In this document: piece by piece, positions 24,124-33,478 of the stretch
Layout: every line of letters starts with the position of its first letter
Position numbering within the stretch: position 1 is the first letter of the stretch
Assembly (NCBI RefSeq): GCF_013149785.1
Contig: NZ_JABEZU010000002.1
Span: 868,001 to 932,000, forward strand
From: Isoptericola halotolerans
GTDB lineage: Bacteria; Actinomycetota; Actinomycetes; Actinomycetales; Cellulomonadaceae
Direction of reading: 5' to 3'
Length of the DNA: 64,000 nucleotides
Position numbers and translations under genes: made by a program
The notes under the pieces: model-generated
What the model was told of the DNA's origin: nothing
The model's database searches: none
Seen by the model: only the letters and a program-made list of their open reading frames with translations

Positions 24124-25252
24124 CACCTCGACGCGTCCTGCCCTGGGGCAGGTCATGGCGGGGTGCACCGTCCTGGTCACCGCGGACCGGCGCTCGGGCG
24201 AGCTCGCCGCCGCCCTCGAGCGTCGCGGCGCCGCGATCCGCCACGCGCCGGCGCTGAGCATGATCCCGCACGTGGACGACGACGCCCTCGTCGCGGCGAC
24301 GGCCGACCTCATCGCGGACCCGCCCGACGTCGTCGTCGCCACCACCGGGGTCGGCTTCCGTGCCTGGGTCGAGGCCGCGGACGCGCACGGCCTGGCCGAC
24401 GACCTGCTGCGGGTGCTCGGCGAGGCGCGCATCGTGGCCCGCGGTCCCAAGGCGCGCGGGGCGGTCCAGGCCGCCGGGCTCGCCGCCGACTGGGTCGCGG
24501 AGTCCGAGACGTCCGCCGAGGTGGCCGAGGTGCTGCTCAGCGAGGGCGTCGGTGGTCTGCACGTGGCGATCCAGCACCACGGTGCCGGGGCGGACGGTCT
24601 GGACGAGGTCTTCGCCAAGGCCGGGGCGCAGGTGTCCCCGCTGGTCGTGTACCGCTGGGGTCCGGCGCCGGACCCGGACGCGGTGCGGGCCTCGGTGCGC
24701 GCCGCGGCCGACGGCGAGGTCGACGCCGTGGTCTTCACCTCGGCACCCGGCGCCGAGGCCTGGATGGAGGCCGTGGAGTCCGCCGGTGTGCGGGACGAGG
24801 TGGTGTCCCGCTGCCAGACGGGCGAGATGGTGGTCGCCTCCGTCGGTCCGGTCACGTCGCGCCCGCTCGCGGCGCGCGGCATCACCCCGCTCGAGCCCGA
24901 GCGGGGTCGGCTGGGTGCGTTGGTCCGGGCGTTGGTGGGCCACTACGAGCACATCGAGTCCGTCGCGCTGAGCACCGTCGCGGGTCCGCTGCTGATCCGT
25001 GCCCGCGTGGCCGTGCTGGACGGGCAGGTGCTGCCGTTGTCACCGACGGGCGTCGAGGTGCTGCGGCTGCTCGCCTCCGCCGGCGGGGACGTCGTCTCCC
25101 GCGACCAGGTGCTCGAGGTGCTGCCCGGCGTCTCCCGCGACGGGCACGCCGTCGAGGTGGCCGTGGCGCGGCTGCGCGAGGCCGCCGGTCGCCGCGACCT
25201 GATCAAGACGGTCGTCAAGCGCGGGTACCGGCTCGAGCTCGCGCACGGCTGA
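24080..25252 (+). CDS. nnaR: NnaR-type regulator: uroporphyrinogen-III synthase-like domain fused to winged helix
   Basis: A 390-residue two-part protein. Residues about 25-275 form a HemD-like fold (GCTVLVTADRRSGELAAALERRGA, VVVATTGVGFRAWVEAADA, VVFTSAPGAEAW, VVASVGPVTSRPLAARGI). Residues about 295-390 form an OmpR-type winged helix (LPLSPTGVEVLRLLASAGGDVVSRDQVLEVL, VEVAVARLREAAGRRDLIKTVVKRGYRLEL). This architecture matches NnaR of mycobacteria and Streptomyces, which acts with GlnR on nitrate and nitrite genes. The GTG at 24080 has GGAGGGATC upstream and overlaps cobA by 44 bp; a GTG at 24116 is possible. HemD catalytic activity is doubtful. Confidence 0.85.
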   Translation: MSEAEKASWGTRVADTSTRPALGQVMAGCTVLVTADRRSGELAAALERRGAAIRHAPALSMIPHVDDDALVAATADLIADPPDVVVATTGVGFRAWVEAADAHGLADDLLRVLGEARIVARGPKARGAVQAAGLAADWVAESETSAEVAEVLLSEGVGGLHVAIQHHGAGADGLDEVFAKAGAQVSPLVVYRWGPAPDPDAVRASVRAAADGEVDAVVFTSAPGAEAWMEAVESAGVRDEVVSRCQTGEMVVASVGPVTSRPLAARGITPLEPERGRLGALVRALVGHYEHIESVALSTVAGPLLIRARVAVLDGQVLPLSPTGVEVLRLLASAGGDVVSRDQVLEVLPGVSRDGHAVEVAVARLREAAGRRDLIKTVVKRGYRLELAHG

Positions 25253-25258
25253 CCGCCG

Positions 25259-26557
25259 TCAAGGGCCCCGGTCCGGCGCGGGCAGCGTCACCGTGGCCCG
25301 CAAGCCGCCCAGCAGGCTGTCGCCCAGCGTGACGTCGCCCCCGTGCTCCCGGGCGATCTCGCGCGCGATGGCCAGGCCGAGCCCCGTGCCGCCCTCGTCC
25401 CGGCCGCGGGCCGACCCGAGCCGGGTGAACCTCTCGAAGACGCGGTCGCGGTCCGGTGCGGGGACCCCCGGGCCGTCGTCGTCCACCGTCACCACGCCGT
25501 CGCGCACCTCGACGACGACCCGCTCGCGGGCGAACCGGCGCGCGTTGTCCACCAGGTTGCGCACGACGCGCCCGACGGCGGAGGGGTCGGCCGTCGCGCG
25601 GCCCTCGCCGCGGACCTCGACGCCCGCCGCGGCCTCCCGGACCACCTCGGCCAGGTCGACCGCGCGAACCTCCAGGGGTGCGGCCCCGACCCGGGCCAGG
25701 ACGAGCAGGTCGTCGGCGAGCGCCTGCATGCGGGCCACCTCGTGCTCCAGGTCCGCCGTCAGCTCTGCGCTCTCGTACGCCTCCGGGTGCGCCCGTGCGA
25801 CCTCCAGGCTGGTGCGCAGGGCGGCGATCGGCGAGCGCAGCTCGTGGGCGGCGTCCGCCACGAAGCTCTGCTGCCGCTGCGCCGACGCGTCCAGCCGGTC
25901 CAGCATCTCGTTGAGGGTCCGGGCCAGGGCGGCGATCTCTCGGGCGGGGGGCACCGGCAGCGTGCCCGGCCCCCCGACGTCGCTGACCCGGGCGGCGCCG
26001 GCGCGCAGCTCCTCGACGGGCCGCAGCGCACGTCCGAGCACGACCCACGTGACGAGCCCGAGGGTGAGGGTCAGCAGCGGGACCACCACGCCGAGCGAGA
26101 GGCGCAGCGCGTCCAGCGCCCCCTCGATCGTGCCCAGCGGCAGGGCGGCCACCACGCGCTGCCCGTCGGGCGCCGTCCCGACGAGCACGCGCACCGGCCC
26201 GGTCCCGTAGGCCGCGTCGTCGCGGGTCGAGGTGCCGTCGGGGGTCTCCTCGAGCACCTCGGGCGCCAGGACGGGCAGCGTCCGGCTCGCGTTGGGCGAC
26301 GTCGCCACCACCCGGCCCGAGGTGTCGACCAGCTGCACGACCTCGCCCGGCTCGTCGGCGGAGAGAACTCGCGGGACGCGGTCCTCGGCCACGAGCGTCG
26401 AGACCTGCTCGAGGGTGCCGACCAGGATGGCGTCGGTCGCGGCGATCCTGCTCTGGGAGACGACGGTGGTCAGCAGCAGCGCCCCGACCGCCAGGGTGAT
26501 GCCGGTCAGCCCGGCCGCCGCGAGGGTCAGGCGCAGGCGCAGCGACCAGGCGCTCAC
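25259..26557 (-). CDS. Sensor histidine kinase
   Basis: A 432-residue membrane kinase. A transmembrane helix near residues 10-32 and another near 165-188 flank an extracellular sensor of about 130 residues. A HAMP region follows (LGRALRPVEELRAGAARVSDV), then the H-box SFVADAAHELRSPIAALRTSLEVA with the phospho-accepting His, the N-box NLVDNARRFA, and G-boxes DDDGPGVP and GGTGLGLAIAREIAREHGG. It would phosphorylate the regulator encoded just upstream in the same operon (ATGA overlap). It converges on nnaR with 6 bp between stops. The signal is unknown; the divergent LolA-like protein and ABC exporter are likely targets. Confidence 0.92.
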   Translation of the reverse strand: MSAWSLRLRLTLAAAGLTGITLAVGALLLTTVVSQSRIAATDAILVGTLEQVSTLVAEDRVPRVLSADEPGEVVQLVDTSGRVVATSPNASRTLPVLAPEVLEETPDGTSTRDDAAYGTGPVRVLVGTAPDGQRVVAALPLGTIEGALDALRLSLGVVVPLLTLTLGLVTWVVLGRALRPVEELRAGAARVSDVGGPGTLPVPPAREIAALARTLNEMLDRLDASAQRQQSFVADAAHELRSPIAALRTSLEVARAHPEAYESAELTADLEHEVARMQALADDLLVLARVGAAPLEVRAVDLAEVVREAAAGVEVRGEGRATADPSAVGRVVRNLVDNARRFARERVVVEVRDGVVTVDDDGPGVPAPDRDRVFERFTRLGSARGRDEGGTGLGLAIAREIAREHGGDVTLGDSLLGGLRATVTLPAPDRGP

Positions 26558-27213
26558 CGCCCCACGACCCGGTAGCCGACGCCGCGCACCGTCTCGATCG
26601 TCTCCCGGCCGAGCTTGCGCCGCAGGTAGCCGACGTAGACCTCCACGACGTTGAGGTCGTCGCCCGCCGCGTCCCAGACGTGGTCACGCAGCTCGATCTT
26701 GCTCAGCACCTCGCCCGGCCTGCGCATCAGCTGCTCGAGCAGCGCCGTCTCGCGGGTGGTGAGCGCGACGGGTTCCTCGTCCCGGTGGACCTCGCGCGTG
26801 GCGGGGTCCAGCTCCAGGCGTCCCACCCGCAGGACGGCGGGCCGCGGCGGGGCCCCGCGTCGCAGGAGCGCACGCAGCCGGGCCACCAGCACGGTGAAGG
26901 CGAACGGCTTGGGCAGGTAGTCGTCCGCCCCGACGTCCAGGCCGCCGGCCACGTCGGCGTCGCTGTCCCGGGCGCTGAGGATCAGCACGGGCGTCCAGAC
27001 CTGCTCGCCGCGCATCGTGCGGAGCACGTCGACGCCCGAGCGGCCCGGGAGCATGAGGTCGAGCACGACGACGTCGTGCCCTCCCTCCAGCGCCAGCTGC
27101 AGGCCGGTGTCGCCGTCGGAGGCCACGTCGACGGCGAACCCCTCGGCCTGCAGCCCCCGGCGCAGCGCCCGCGAGAGCACCTGCTCGTCCTCCACCACCA
27201 GTACGCGCACCAC
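26554..27213 (-). CDS. OmpR-family response regulator
   Basis: A 219-residue regulator. The receiver domain has VRVLVVEDEQVLSRAL (acidic pocket), VVVLDLMLPGRSGVDVL (phospho-Asp in LDLMLPG) and DDYLPKPFAFTVL (Lys switch). The C-terminal winged helix has LTTRETALLEQLMRRPGEVLSKIELRDHVWD and VEVYVGYLRRKLGRETIETVRGVGYRV. It forms an operon with the kinase that follows. Divergent transcription from the LolA-like gene at 27301 suggests that it controls that promoter. Confidence 0.93.
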   Translation of the reverse strand: MVRVLVVEDEQVLSRALRRGLQAEGFAVDVASDGDTGLQLALEGGHDVVVLDLMLPGRSGVDVLRTMRGEQVWTPVLILSARDSDADVAGGLDVGADDYLPKPFAFTVLVARLRALLRRGAPPRPAVLRVGRLELDPATREVHRDEEPVALTTRETALLEQLMRRPGEVLSKIELRDHVWDAAGDDLNVVEVYVGYLRRKLGRETIETVRGVGYRVVGR

Positions 27214-27300
27214 CGCAGCATGGCACCCGCGAGCACGGCGTGCGTCCTCAGCCCGTGCCTTCTCAGGCTCGTCTCAGGCGCCGTCACGCACAGTGGTCCC

Positions 27301-28521
27301 ATGGACACCACGCGCACGCTCTCGCCCCGCGCCCGGTGGACGATCCCCGCGGTCGTCGCCGGGGCCGTCGCCGCCGCCTTCGTCCTCCCCGGCGCCCTCG
27401 GTGCGACGGCGGACGACGACCTGCCCGCCCTCACGGCCGACCAGCTGGTCGACCGGGTGGCGAACGCCGACCCGGTGCCGGTCTCCGGGACCGTCGTGTA
27501 CACGGCCCGGCTGGGGCTGCCGGACGTGACCGTCCCGGAGCTGCAGGGCGCCGGCCCGCTCGACCTGCTCGGCGGCAGCTCGACGGTCCGCGTCTGGTCC
27601 GACGGCGAGGACTCCTCGCGCGCCGCGCTGCTCGGCCCCGTCTCGGAGTACTCCGTGGTCCGGGACGGACCGGAGGCGTGGACGTACTCCAGCGCGGACG
27701 ACGAGGCGGTCCACTACGTCGTCGACCCCGCGGACCAGGAGCGTTACGACGAGCTCGCCGAGAAGGCGGCCGCACCGCCGGTCGACGGCGACCTGCCCAC
27801 CCCCGACGAGGCCGCTGACCTGCTCCTCGCCTACGCCCGCACGACCACCGACATCGACACGACGGGGCCGGTCGAGGTCGCCGGGCGTGCCGCCTACCAG
27901 CTCGAGATGAGCCCGCGGACCGACGGGACGCTGGTGGACCGGGTGCGGGTCGCCGTCGACGCCGAGACGTTCGTGCCGTTGCGCACCCAGGTGTGGGGCG
28001 TCGGCGACACCGAGGTTCCGGCCGTGGAGGTCGGGTTCACCGACGTCTCCTTCGAGGCGCCCGACCCGAGCGTCTTCGACTTCTCCGCCCCGGCGGGCGC
28101 CGACGTCCGCGAGGTCGTGGTGCCGCTGCCGGAGCCCGGGGCGATGGAACAGCCGCCGGCTGCCGACCTGGGCGGCGGCGAGGGGTTCGCGGTGCGCGGC
28201 ACGGGCTGGGAGACCGTCGTCGAGCTCACCGACGTCGACGTCGACGCGATCCTCGGCGCCGCGGCCGAGGGTCGGCTGCCCGAGGGTGGCACCGGGTCCA
28301 GCGGGGCGGAGGCCCTGCTCGACGAGCTCGCGCCGACCGAGGACGGCGAGATGCCCGGGCTGCCGGAGCTCGACACGCGGGCCCTGTACGAGCAGCTCAC
28401 GACCGAGGTCGACGGCGGCCGGCTGCTGACGTCGGCGCTGCTGTCCGTGCTGGTGACCGACGACGGCCGCGTCCTGGCGGGGGCCGTGCCGCCGGCCACC
28501 CTCGAGGAGCTCGCCGGATGA
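27301..28521 (+). CDS. Exported LolA-like protein
   Basis: A 406-residue protein with an N-terminal signal/anchor (WTIPAVVAGAVAAAFVLPGALGA). The following part (LTADQLVDRVANADPVPVSGTVVYTARLGLPD, VRVWSDGEDSSRAALLGP, DRVRVAVDAETFVPLRTQVW) resembles LolA/LolB-like or DUF2092 proteins of actinobacteria, which have a half-barrel that binds hydrophobic ligands. The C-terminal half (WETVVELTDVDVDAILGAAAEG) is less familiar. It overlaps the ABC ATPase gene and diverges from the two-component system, so it is probably the extracytoplasmic partner of that exporter. Substrate unknown. Confidence 0.7.
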   Translation: MDTTRTLSPRARWTIPAVVAGAVAAAFVLPGALGATADDDLPALTADQLVDRVANADPVPVSGTVVYTARLGLPDVTVPELQGAGPLDLLGGSSTVRVWSDGEDSSRAALLGPVSEYSVVRDGPEAWTYSSADDEAVHYVVDPADQERYDELAEKAAAPPVDGDLPTPDEAADLLLAYARTTTDIDTTGPVEVAGRAAYQLEMSPRTDGTLVDRVRVAVDAETFVPLRTQVWGVGDTEVPAVEVGFTDVSFEAPDPSVFDFSAPAGADVREVVVPLPEPGAMEQPPAADLGGGEGFAVRGTGWETVVELTDVDVDAILGAAAEGRLPEGGTGSSGAEALLDELAPTEDGEMPGLPELDTRALYEQLTTEVDGGRLLTSALLSVLVTDDGRVLAGAVPPATLEELAG

Positions 28522-29477
28522 CGGGTGCCGGGGGCGCCACAGACTCTGCGGTGCGCACCCGCGGGCTGACGAAGAGGTTCCGCTCCGGGCAGGTCGGCGT
28601 CGACGGGATCGACCTGCTCGTGCCGCGCGGGGCCGTCTACGGGTTCCTCGGGCCGAACGGCTCGGGCAAGACGACCACGATCCGCATGCTGCTCGGCCTC
28701 GTGGCCCCCACGGCGGGGACGGTCGAGCTGCTGGGGGCGTCCGTCCCTGCGGACGCGCGCTCGGTGCTGCCGCGGGTGGGGGCGCTCGTGGAGGGGCCCG
28801 CCTTCCACCCCTACCTCGACGGGCGGGCGAACCTCGAACGGCTCGACGCCGCCGACGCGACCGCGGACCCCCGCTCCCGGGACCGCCGGGTCGGCGCCGC
28901 GCTCGAGAGGGTGGGCCTGGCCGCGGCGGCGGCCAAGCGCTACCGGCAGTACTCGCTGGGGATGAAGCAACGGCTCGGGCTCGCCGCGACGCTCCTGCGG
29001 CCTCGGGACCTGCTGCTCCTCGACGAGCCCACCAACGGTCTCGACCCCCAGGGCACGCGTGAGGTGCGGGCGCTCGTGCGCGAGGTCGCCGCGGCCGGCA
29101 CGACCGTGCTCGTCTCGTCGCACCTGCTCAGCGAGATCGAGCAGGTGTGCTCGCACGTGGGGATCATGAGCCGCGGGTCGCTGCTCGTCCAGGGTGCCCG
29201 GGAGGAGATCGCGGACGCCGGGACCACCGAGGTGCGGGTCGCCGTCCGCCCGGACCAGCGCGACCACCTGGCCCGGGTCGTCGGGGACCTGGGGCTCGGC
29301 GAACCACGGGTCGACGGCGACGTCCTCGTCGCCCCTCTCGGCGGGGTGGCCGTCGAGAAGGTCGCCCAGGCGGTGGTCGGCGACGGGATCGACCTGCTGG
29401 GGCTCGAGGTCCGGCGGCCCACGCTGGAGGACGTCTTCGTGCGGCTCACGGGGGAGGGCTTCGATGTCGCTCGTTGA
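28518..29477 (+). CDS. ABC transporter ATP-binding protein (exporter type)
   Basis: A 319-residue ATPase of the CcmA/BcrA group. Walker A is GPNGSGKTTT near residue 50. The signature region reads YSLGMKQRLGLAATLL and Walker B LLLLDEPTNGLDP, with the switch His in VSSHLLSEIE. A C-terminal extension of about 100 residues (TTEVRVAVRPDQRDHLARVV to PTLEDVFVRLTGEG) is typical of antibiotic or lipid exporters. The start overlaps the LolA-like gene by ATGA; the permease gene starts inside its last codons. It powers the permease that follows. Confidence 0.92.
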   Translation: MTGAGGATDSAVRTRGLTKRFRSGQVGVDGIDLLVPRGAVYGFLGPNGSGKTTTIRMLLGLVAPTAGTVELLGASVPADARSVLPRVGALVEGPAFHPYLDGRANLERLDAADATADPRSRDRRVGAALERVGLAAAAAKRYRQYSLGMKQRLGLAATLLRPRDLLLLDEPTNGLDPQGTREVRALVREVAAAGTTVLVSSHLLSEIEQVCSHVGIMSRGSLLVQGAREEIADAGTTEVRVAVRPDQRDHLARVVGDLGLGEPRVDGDVLVAPLGGVAVEKVAQAVVGDGIDLLGLEVRRPTLEDVFVRLTGEGFDVAR

Positions 29478-30327
29478 GGCACCGGCCGCCGCCCCGGCAC
29501 GCCGCGGGGCCGCCACCGCGCGGCTGCTGCGCAGCGAGCTGCGCCTGGTGTTCGGGCGCCTGCGGAACCTCGTCCTGCTCGCCGGGCTGGCGGCCGTCCC
29601 GCTGCTGATCGGGACCGTCCTGCTCGTCACGCAGGACACCCCGGTCGCCGGGCAGGGGCCGCCGTTCCTCGACCGGGTGACGGGCAACGGCCTGTTCCTC
29701 GTGCTCGCCGCGCTGGTCAGCTGCCTGCCGTTCCTGCTGCCGCTGTGCGTCGCCATCGTCGCCGGCGACGCCGTGGCGGGCGAGGCGGCCACCGGGACGC
29801 TGCGCTACCTGTTGGTGGTGCCGGTGTCGCGCACCCGCCTGCTGCTGGTCAAGGCGGTCGCGGTGCTGGCGTTCGCCGGCGCGGCGGTCGCCGCGATCGC
29901 CGTCACGGGGCTGATCGCCGGGGCGGCGTTCTTCGGCGTGGGGGACGTGACCCTGCTCTCGGGGGACACCGTCCCGCTCGCCGACGGGCTGCTCCGCGCG
30001 CTGGGCGTGGTCGCCTACGTCGCCCTGTCGCTCACGGGTCTGGTCGCCGTGGGGCTGTTCTTCTCCACGCTGACCGAGGTCCCGGTCGCCGCGATGGCCT
30101 CGACCGTGGTGGTCGCGATCGTCAGCGGCGTCCTCGACGCGCTGCCGCAGCTCTCCGCCGTCCACCCGTGGCTGCTCACCCACCACTGGCTCGACCTCGG
30201 CGAGTTCCTGCGGCTCCAGGTGGACGTCTCGGTGCTGCTCGCGGGCCTGGCCGTGCAGGCCGCCTGGGTCGCGATCTTCGGCACCCTGGCGTGGAGCCGG
30301 TTCACCACGGCCGACGTCTCGTCCTGA
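29464..30327 (+). CDS. ABC transporter permease
   Basis: A 287-residue ABC-2-type permease with about six hydrophobic segments, starting MSLVEAPAAAPARRGAATARLLRSELRLVFG and including LVLAALVSCLPFLLPLCVAIV, GEAATGTLRYLLVVPVSRTRLLLVKA and LSLTGLVAVGLFFSTLTEVPVAA. The GEAATGTLRYLL loop is typical of this class. It overlaps the ATPase gene by 14 bp. It ends 4 bp from the converging modC stop, with no visible terminator between. The export substrate is not predictable. Confidence 0.88.
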   Translation: MSLVEAPAAAPARRGAATARLLRSELRLVFGRLRNLVLLAGLAAVPLLIGTVLLVTQDTPVAGQGPPFLDRVTGNGLFLVLAALVSCLPFLLPLCVAIVAGDAVAGEAATGTLRYLLVVPVSRTRLLLVKAVAVLAFAGAAVAAIAVTGLIAGAAFFGVGDVTLLSGDTVPLADGLLRALGVVAYVALSLTGLVAVGLFFSTLTEVPVAAMASTVVVAIVSGVLDALPQLSAVHPWLLTHHWLDLGEFLRLQVDVSVLLAGLAVQAAWVAIFGTLAWSRFTTADVSS

Positions 30328-30331
30328 GGCG

Positions 30332-31387
30332 TCAGCCGGGGTAGACGTCGACCTCGGCGGCCTTGACGGTCCCGATCACGGTGCGCCCGGGCACCAGCGC
30401 GAGCTCGGCCACGGCCTGCGGGGTCACGTCCGCGGCGAGCTGGTCGGTGCGCACCCGCAGCAGGTCGCCGCGCGGCTCCACCGACCGCACCGTCCCGCGG
30501 AAGGTGTTGCGCGGCGAGCCGTGCGGGTCCCTCAGGTGCAAGGACACCGCCGCGGGCCGGAACACGGCGGTCATCGGCGCTCCCACCGCGACCCCGGGGT
30601 GCGACGCGTACCCGTGCACGACGGCGCCGCTCGCCGTGGAGACGCCGTCACCGGTCCACGTCCCGGACAGCAGGTTGAGGCCGGCGACGGACGCGGCGAA
30701 GGCGCTGCGCGGGCGCGACAGGATCTCCGCCGTCGGCCCTCGTTCGACGACCCGGCCGCCGTCGACGACGGCGACCTCGTCGGCGAGCAGCAGCGCGTCG
30801 AGGACGTCGTGGGTGGCGACGACGGTGGTCTGGTCGTCGAGCAGGTGCTGGAGCGTCTGGCGCAGCGCGGGGGTGACGTCGACGTCGAGCGCCGCCATCG
30901 GTTCGTCGAGCAGCAGCAGCCGGGGTGCCGCCGCGAGCGCCCGGGCGATCGCGACGCGTTGTGCCTGCCCGCCGGACAGGCCGGCCGGCCGGCGCTCGGC
31001 GAGGTGCGCGAGCCCGATCGCGTCGAGCCACCGGTCGGCCGCCGTCCCGGCGCCGCGGCGGGACCGTCCCTGGGCGCGCGGTCCGAACGCGACGTTGTCG
31101 CGGACGGTCAGGTGAGGGAACAGCATCGGGTCCTGGGCGAGCAGTGCGACCTGTCGGCGGTGCGCAGGGACCCAGGTGGTCGTCCGGCCGGCTCGGGCTC
31201 CGGCGAGGACCCGGCCGTCCAGGGTGATCTCGCCGTCGTGCGGGCGCAGCGTCCCCGCCGCGAGGCCCAGCGCCGTGGACTTGCCGGCGCCGTTGGGACC
31301 CAGCAGCGCCAGGGTGCGGCCCTCGGGGACGTCGAGCGTGACGTCGACCCCGCGCGAGGGGACCGTCGCGGTGAGCGTGAACGTCAT
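30332..31387 (-). CDS. modC: Molybdate ABC transporter ATP-binding protein
   Basis: A 351-residue ATPase. Walker A is [11 protein letters not shown] near residue 30, the signature [15 protein letters not shown], and Walker [14 protein letters not shown]. The C-terminus carries a MOP/TOBE domain ([57 protein letters not shown]), which in ModC binds molybdate and gives feedback inhibition. It overlaps modB by ATGA and is last in the mod operon. Confidence 0.9.
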   Translation of the reverse strand: MTFTLTATVPSRGVDVTLDVPEGRTLALLGPNGAGKSTALGLAAGTLRPHDGEITLDGRVLAGARAGRTTTWVPAHRRQVALLAQDPMLFPHLTVRDNVAFGPRAQGRSRRGAGTAADRWLDAIGLAHLAERRPAGLSGGQAQRVAIARALAAAPRLLLLDEPMAALDVDVTPALRQTLQHLLDDQTTVVATHDVLDALLLADEVAVVDGGRVVERGPTAEILSRPRSAFAASVAGLNLLSGTWTGDGVSTASGAVVHGYASHPGVAVGAPMTAVFRPAAVSLHLRDPHGSPRNTFRGTVRSVEPRGDLLRVRTDQLAADVTPQAVAELALVPGRTVIGTVKAAEVDVYPG

Positions 31388-32199
31388 GGCGCAGCCCGGC
31401 GGTGGGTGACGGCGATGACGACGACGGCGATGGCCACCAGCAGCAGGGACAGCGCCACGGCGGCGTCGGGGTCGGTCTCGCGCTGCAGGTAGATCTCCAG
31501 CGGGAGGGTGCGGGTGACGCCCTGCAGGCTGCCCGCGAACGTGAGGGTGGCACCGAACTCGCCGAGGGCGCGGGCGAAGGCGAGCACCGTGCCGGAGACG
31601 AGCCCCGGCCACACCAGCGGCAGCGTCACCCGCCGCAGCACCGTGGTGGGGCCCGCGCCCAGGGAGGCGGCGACGACGTCGTACCTGCTGCCGGCCGTGC
31701 GCAGCGCCCCCTCGAGGCTGACGACGAGGAACGGCAGCGCCACGAACGTCTGGGCGAGCACGACCGCCGTCGTCGAGAACGCGACCTGCAGGCCGAGCAC
31801 CTCGATCGACTCGCCCAGCAGGCCGCGACGCCCGAACGTGGACAGCAGCGCGATGCCCCCGACGACGGGCGGCAGCACCAGCGGCACGAGCACGAGGGAC
31901 CGCAGGAGGTCCCGCCCGGGGAACCGTCCACGCGCCAGCACGAGCGCCAGGGGGATGCCGAGGACGAGGCACAGCGCCGTGCTCGTGGCCGCCGTCTGCA
32001 GGCTGAGCACGAGGGCGGCGCGGGCGGGCTCGCTGGTGACCAGCGTCCAGTAGCCGGTCCAGGGCACGCGGGTACCCAGGGCGAGCAGCGGCAGGACGAC
32101 GAACAGGCCGCCGACGACGGCGGGGACGTACGTCCAACGGGGGAGCCCGGTGGGGGCGGCGGCCGGGTCGTGGGCGATGGTGGTGCGGCCGGTGCTCAT
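31384..32199 (-). CDS. modB: Molybdate ABC transporter permease
   Basis: A 271-residue permease with about six transmembrane helices. The binding-protein-dependent EAA loop reads [73 protein letters not shown] and [34 protein letters not shown] are strongly typical of ModB. ATGA overlaps link it to modA upstream and modC downstream. Confidence 0.92.
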   Translation of the reverse strand: MSTGRTTIAHDPAAAPTGLPRWTYVPAVVGGLFVVLPLLALGTRVPWTGYWTLVTSEPARAALVLSLQTAATSTALCLVLGIPLALVLARGRFPGRDLLRSLVLVPLVLPPVVGGIALLSTFGRRGLLGESIEVLGLQVAFSTTAVVLAQTFVALPFLVVSLEGALRTAGSRYDVVAASLGAGPTTVLRRVTLPLVWPGLVSGTVLAFARALGEFGATLTFAGSLQGVTRTLPLEIYLQRETDPDAAVALSLLLVAIAVVVIAVTHRRAAP

Positions 32200-32972
32200 G
32201 GCGCGGCGAACCCGAGGTCGGCGAGCGTGCTCCGGCCCTCGGAGGACAGGACGGCGTCGACGAACGCCTCGGTGAGCTCGGTCTCGTCGGCGGTCCGGCC
32301 CGTGCGTTCCACCGTGGCGATCGGGTAGGCGTTCACCGCGCCGTCGGCCTCCGGGAAGGCGACGCCCTCGACCTGGTCGCCGGCGCGGGCGACGTCGGTG
32401 ACGTAGACCAGCCCGGCGTCGGCTTCACCGCTGGTCACCTTGCCGAGGACGTCGGTGACGCTCGGCTCCTCGCTGACCGGGTGCAGGGTGAGGCCGGCGT
32501 CGCCGACGACGGCGGTGGTGGCGGCGCCGCACGGCACCTCGGGGGCGCAGACGACCAGGCGCAGACCCGGTGCGGCGAGGTCGGTCAGCGCGGCGACGTC
32601 GGCGGGGTTGCCGGGCGGGACCGCGATCTGGAGCGTGTTGGTCGCGAAGACCTGGGGGACGCCGACGAGGCCGTCGGTGACGAGCCTGTCCATGGTCGCG
32701 GTGTCGGCCGAGGCGATGACGTCGGCGGGCGCCCCCTGCTGGATCTGGGCCGCCAGGCTCGACGAGCCCGCGAGGTTGAGCAGGACGTCCACCCCGGGGT
32801 GATCGGCCTCGAAGTCGTCGGCGATCTGCTCGAAGGCCTGTGCCAGGGAGGCTGCGGCGAAGACGGTGAGGGTGGTGTCCGCCTCCGCGGCGGTGCTGCA
32901 CCCGGCGAGCGTGACGGCGGCGCTCGCGGCCAGCAGCGCTGCCCGTGCGGCCACGCGGCGGGGAGGCGTCAT
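32196..32972 (-). CDS. modA: Molybdate-binding lipoprotein
   Basis: A 258-residue solute-binding lipoprotein. The signal peptide ends in a lipobox (AAVTLAGCS), so the mature protein is anchored to the membrane outside. The mature part has [56 protein letters not shown], the usual ModA anion site. It delivers molybdate to ModBC for the cofactor genes on both sides. The ATG at 32972 overlaps the regulator stop as ATGA; an in-frame extension upstream is the regulator gene in another frame. Confidence 0.93.
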   Translation of the reverse strand: MTPPRRVAARAALLAASAAVTLAGCSTAAEADTTLTVFAAASLAQAFEQIADDFEADHPGVDVLLNLAGSSSLAAQIQQGAPADVIASADTATMDRLVTDGLVGVPQVFATNTLQIAVPPGNPADVAALTDLAAPGLRLVVCAPEVPCGAATTAVVGDAGLTLHPVSEEPSVTDVLGKVTSGEADAGLVYVTDVARAGDQVEGVAFPEADGAVNAYPIATVERTGRTADETELTEAFVDAVLSSEGRSTLADLGFAAP

Positions 32973-33376
32973 GCTCTGTCCTGGTCGGGTGCCTCGATGA
33001 CGACGTTCGTCGACTTGATCGTGGCCACCGCGACGGAACCACGTTCCAGCCCGAGGTCGCGGACGGCCTCGCTGCTCATGAGCGACACGACCCGGAACGG
33101 GCCGCACTGCAGCTCGACCTGCGCCATCACGGTGTCCACCGTCAGATCGGTGACCAGGCCGACGAACCGGTTGCGGGCCGAGCTCTTCATGCCGTGGGGG
33201 AGTCCGGGCGCGGTGGCGTGCTCGCGCGCGACCATGGCCACGTCGTAGCCGTCGACGACCTGGCGGCCGGCGCCGTCGCGGGTGGCGGTCAGCGGGCCCC
33301 GCTCGACCCAGCGGCGCACGGTGTCGTCGCTGACGCCGAGGTAGACGGCGGCCTCACTGATACGCATCTGCGGCAT
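32969..33376 (-). CDS. HTH-MOP molybdenum-responsive regulator
   Basis: A 135-residue protein with an excisionase/MerR-like helix-turn-helix at the N-terminus (RISEAAVYLGVSDDTVRRWVERGPLTATRDGAGRQVVDGYDVAMVA) and a single MOP domain at the C-terminus (SARNRFVGLVTDLTVDTVMAQVELQCGPFRVVSLMSSEAVRDLGLERGSVAVATIKSTNVVIE), the fold that binds molybdate. It differs from E. coli ModE, which has two MOP units. It is first in the mod operon and overlaps modA, so it probably senses molybdate and controls modABC. The start may be ATG 33376 or ATG 33367; neither has a clear ribosome site. Confidence 0.85.
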   Translation of the reverse strand: MPQMRISEAAVYLGVSDDTVRRWVERGPLTATRDGAGRQVVDGYDVAMVAREHATAPGLPHGMKSSARNRFVGLVTDLTVDTVMAQVELQCGPFRVVSLMSSEAVRDLGLERGSVAVATIKSTNVVIEAPDQDRA

Positions 33377-33465
33377 GAGAGCGACGATATGCCCGTGCAT
33401 GCGGACTCGACAAGGGCCGGGGATCGTCCTGCGTCGATGCCCCGACCTGGTCGCCGGGTGCCCCG

Positions 33466-33471
33466 TAGGCT
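33466..33471 (+). promoter_or_regulatory. -10 box of the second moeA operon (leaderless)
   Basis: TAGGCT ends 7 bp before a GTG at 33479, and no ribosome site is visible. This supports the GTG as both mRNA start and translation start. Confidence 0.5.
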
Positions 33472-33478
33472 GGCGCCC

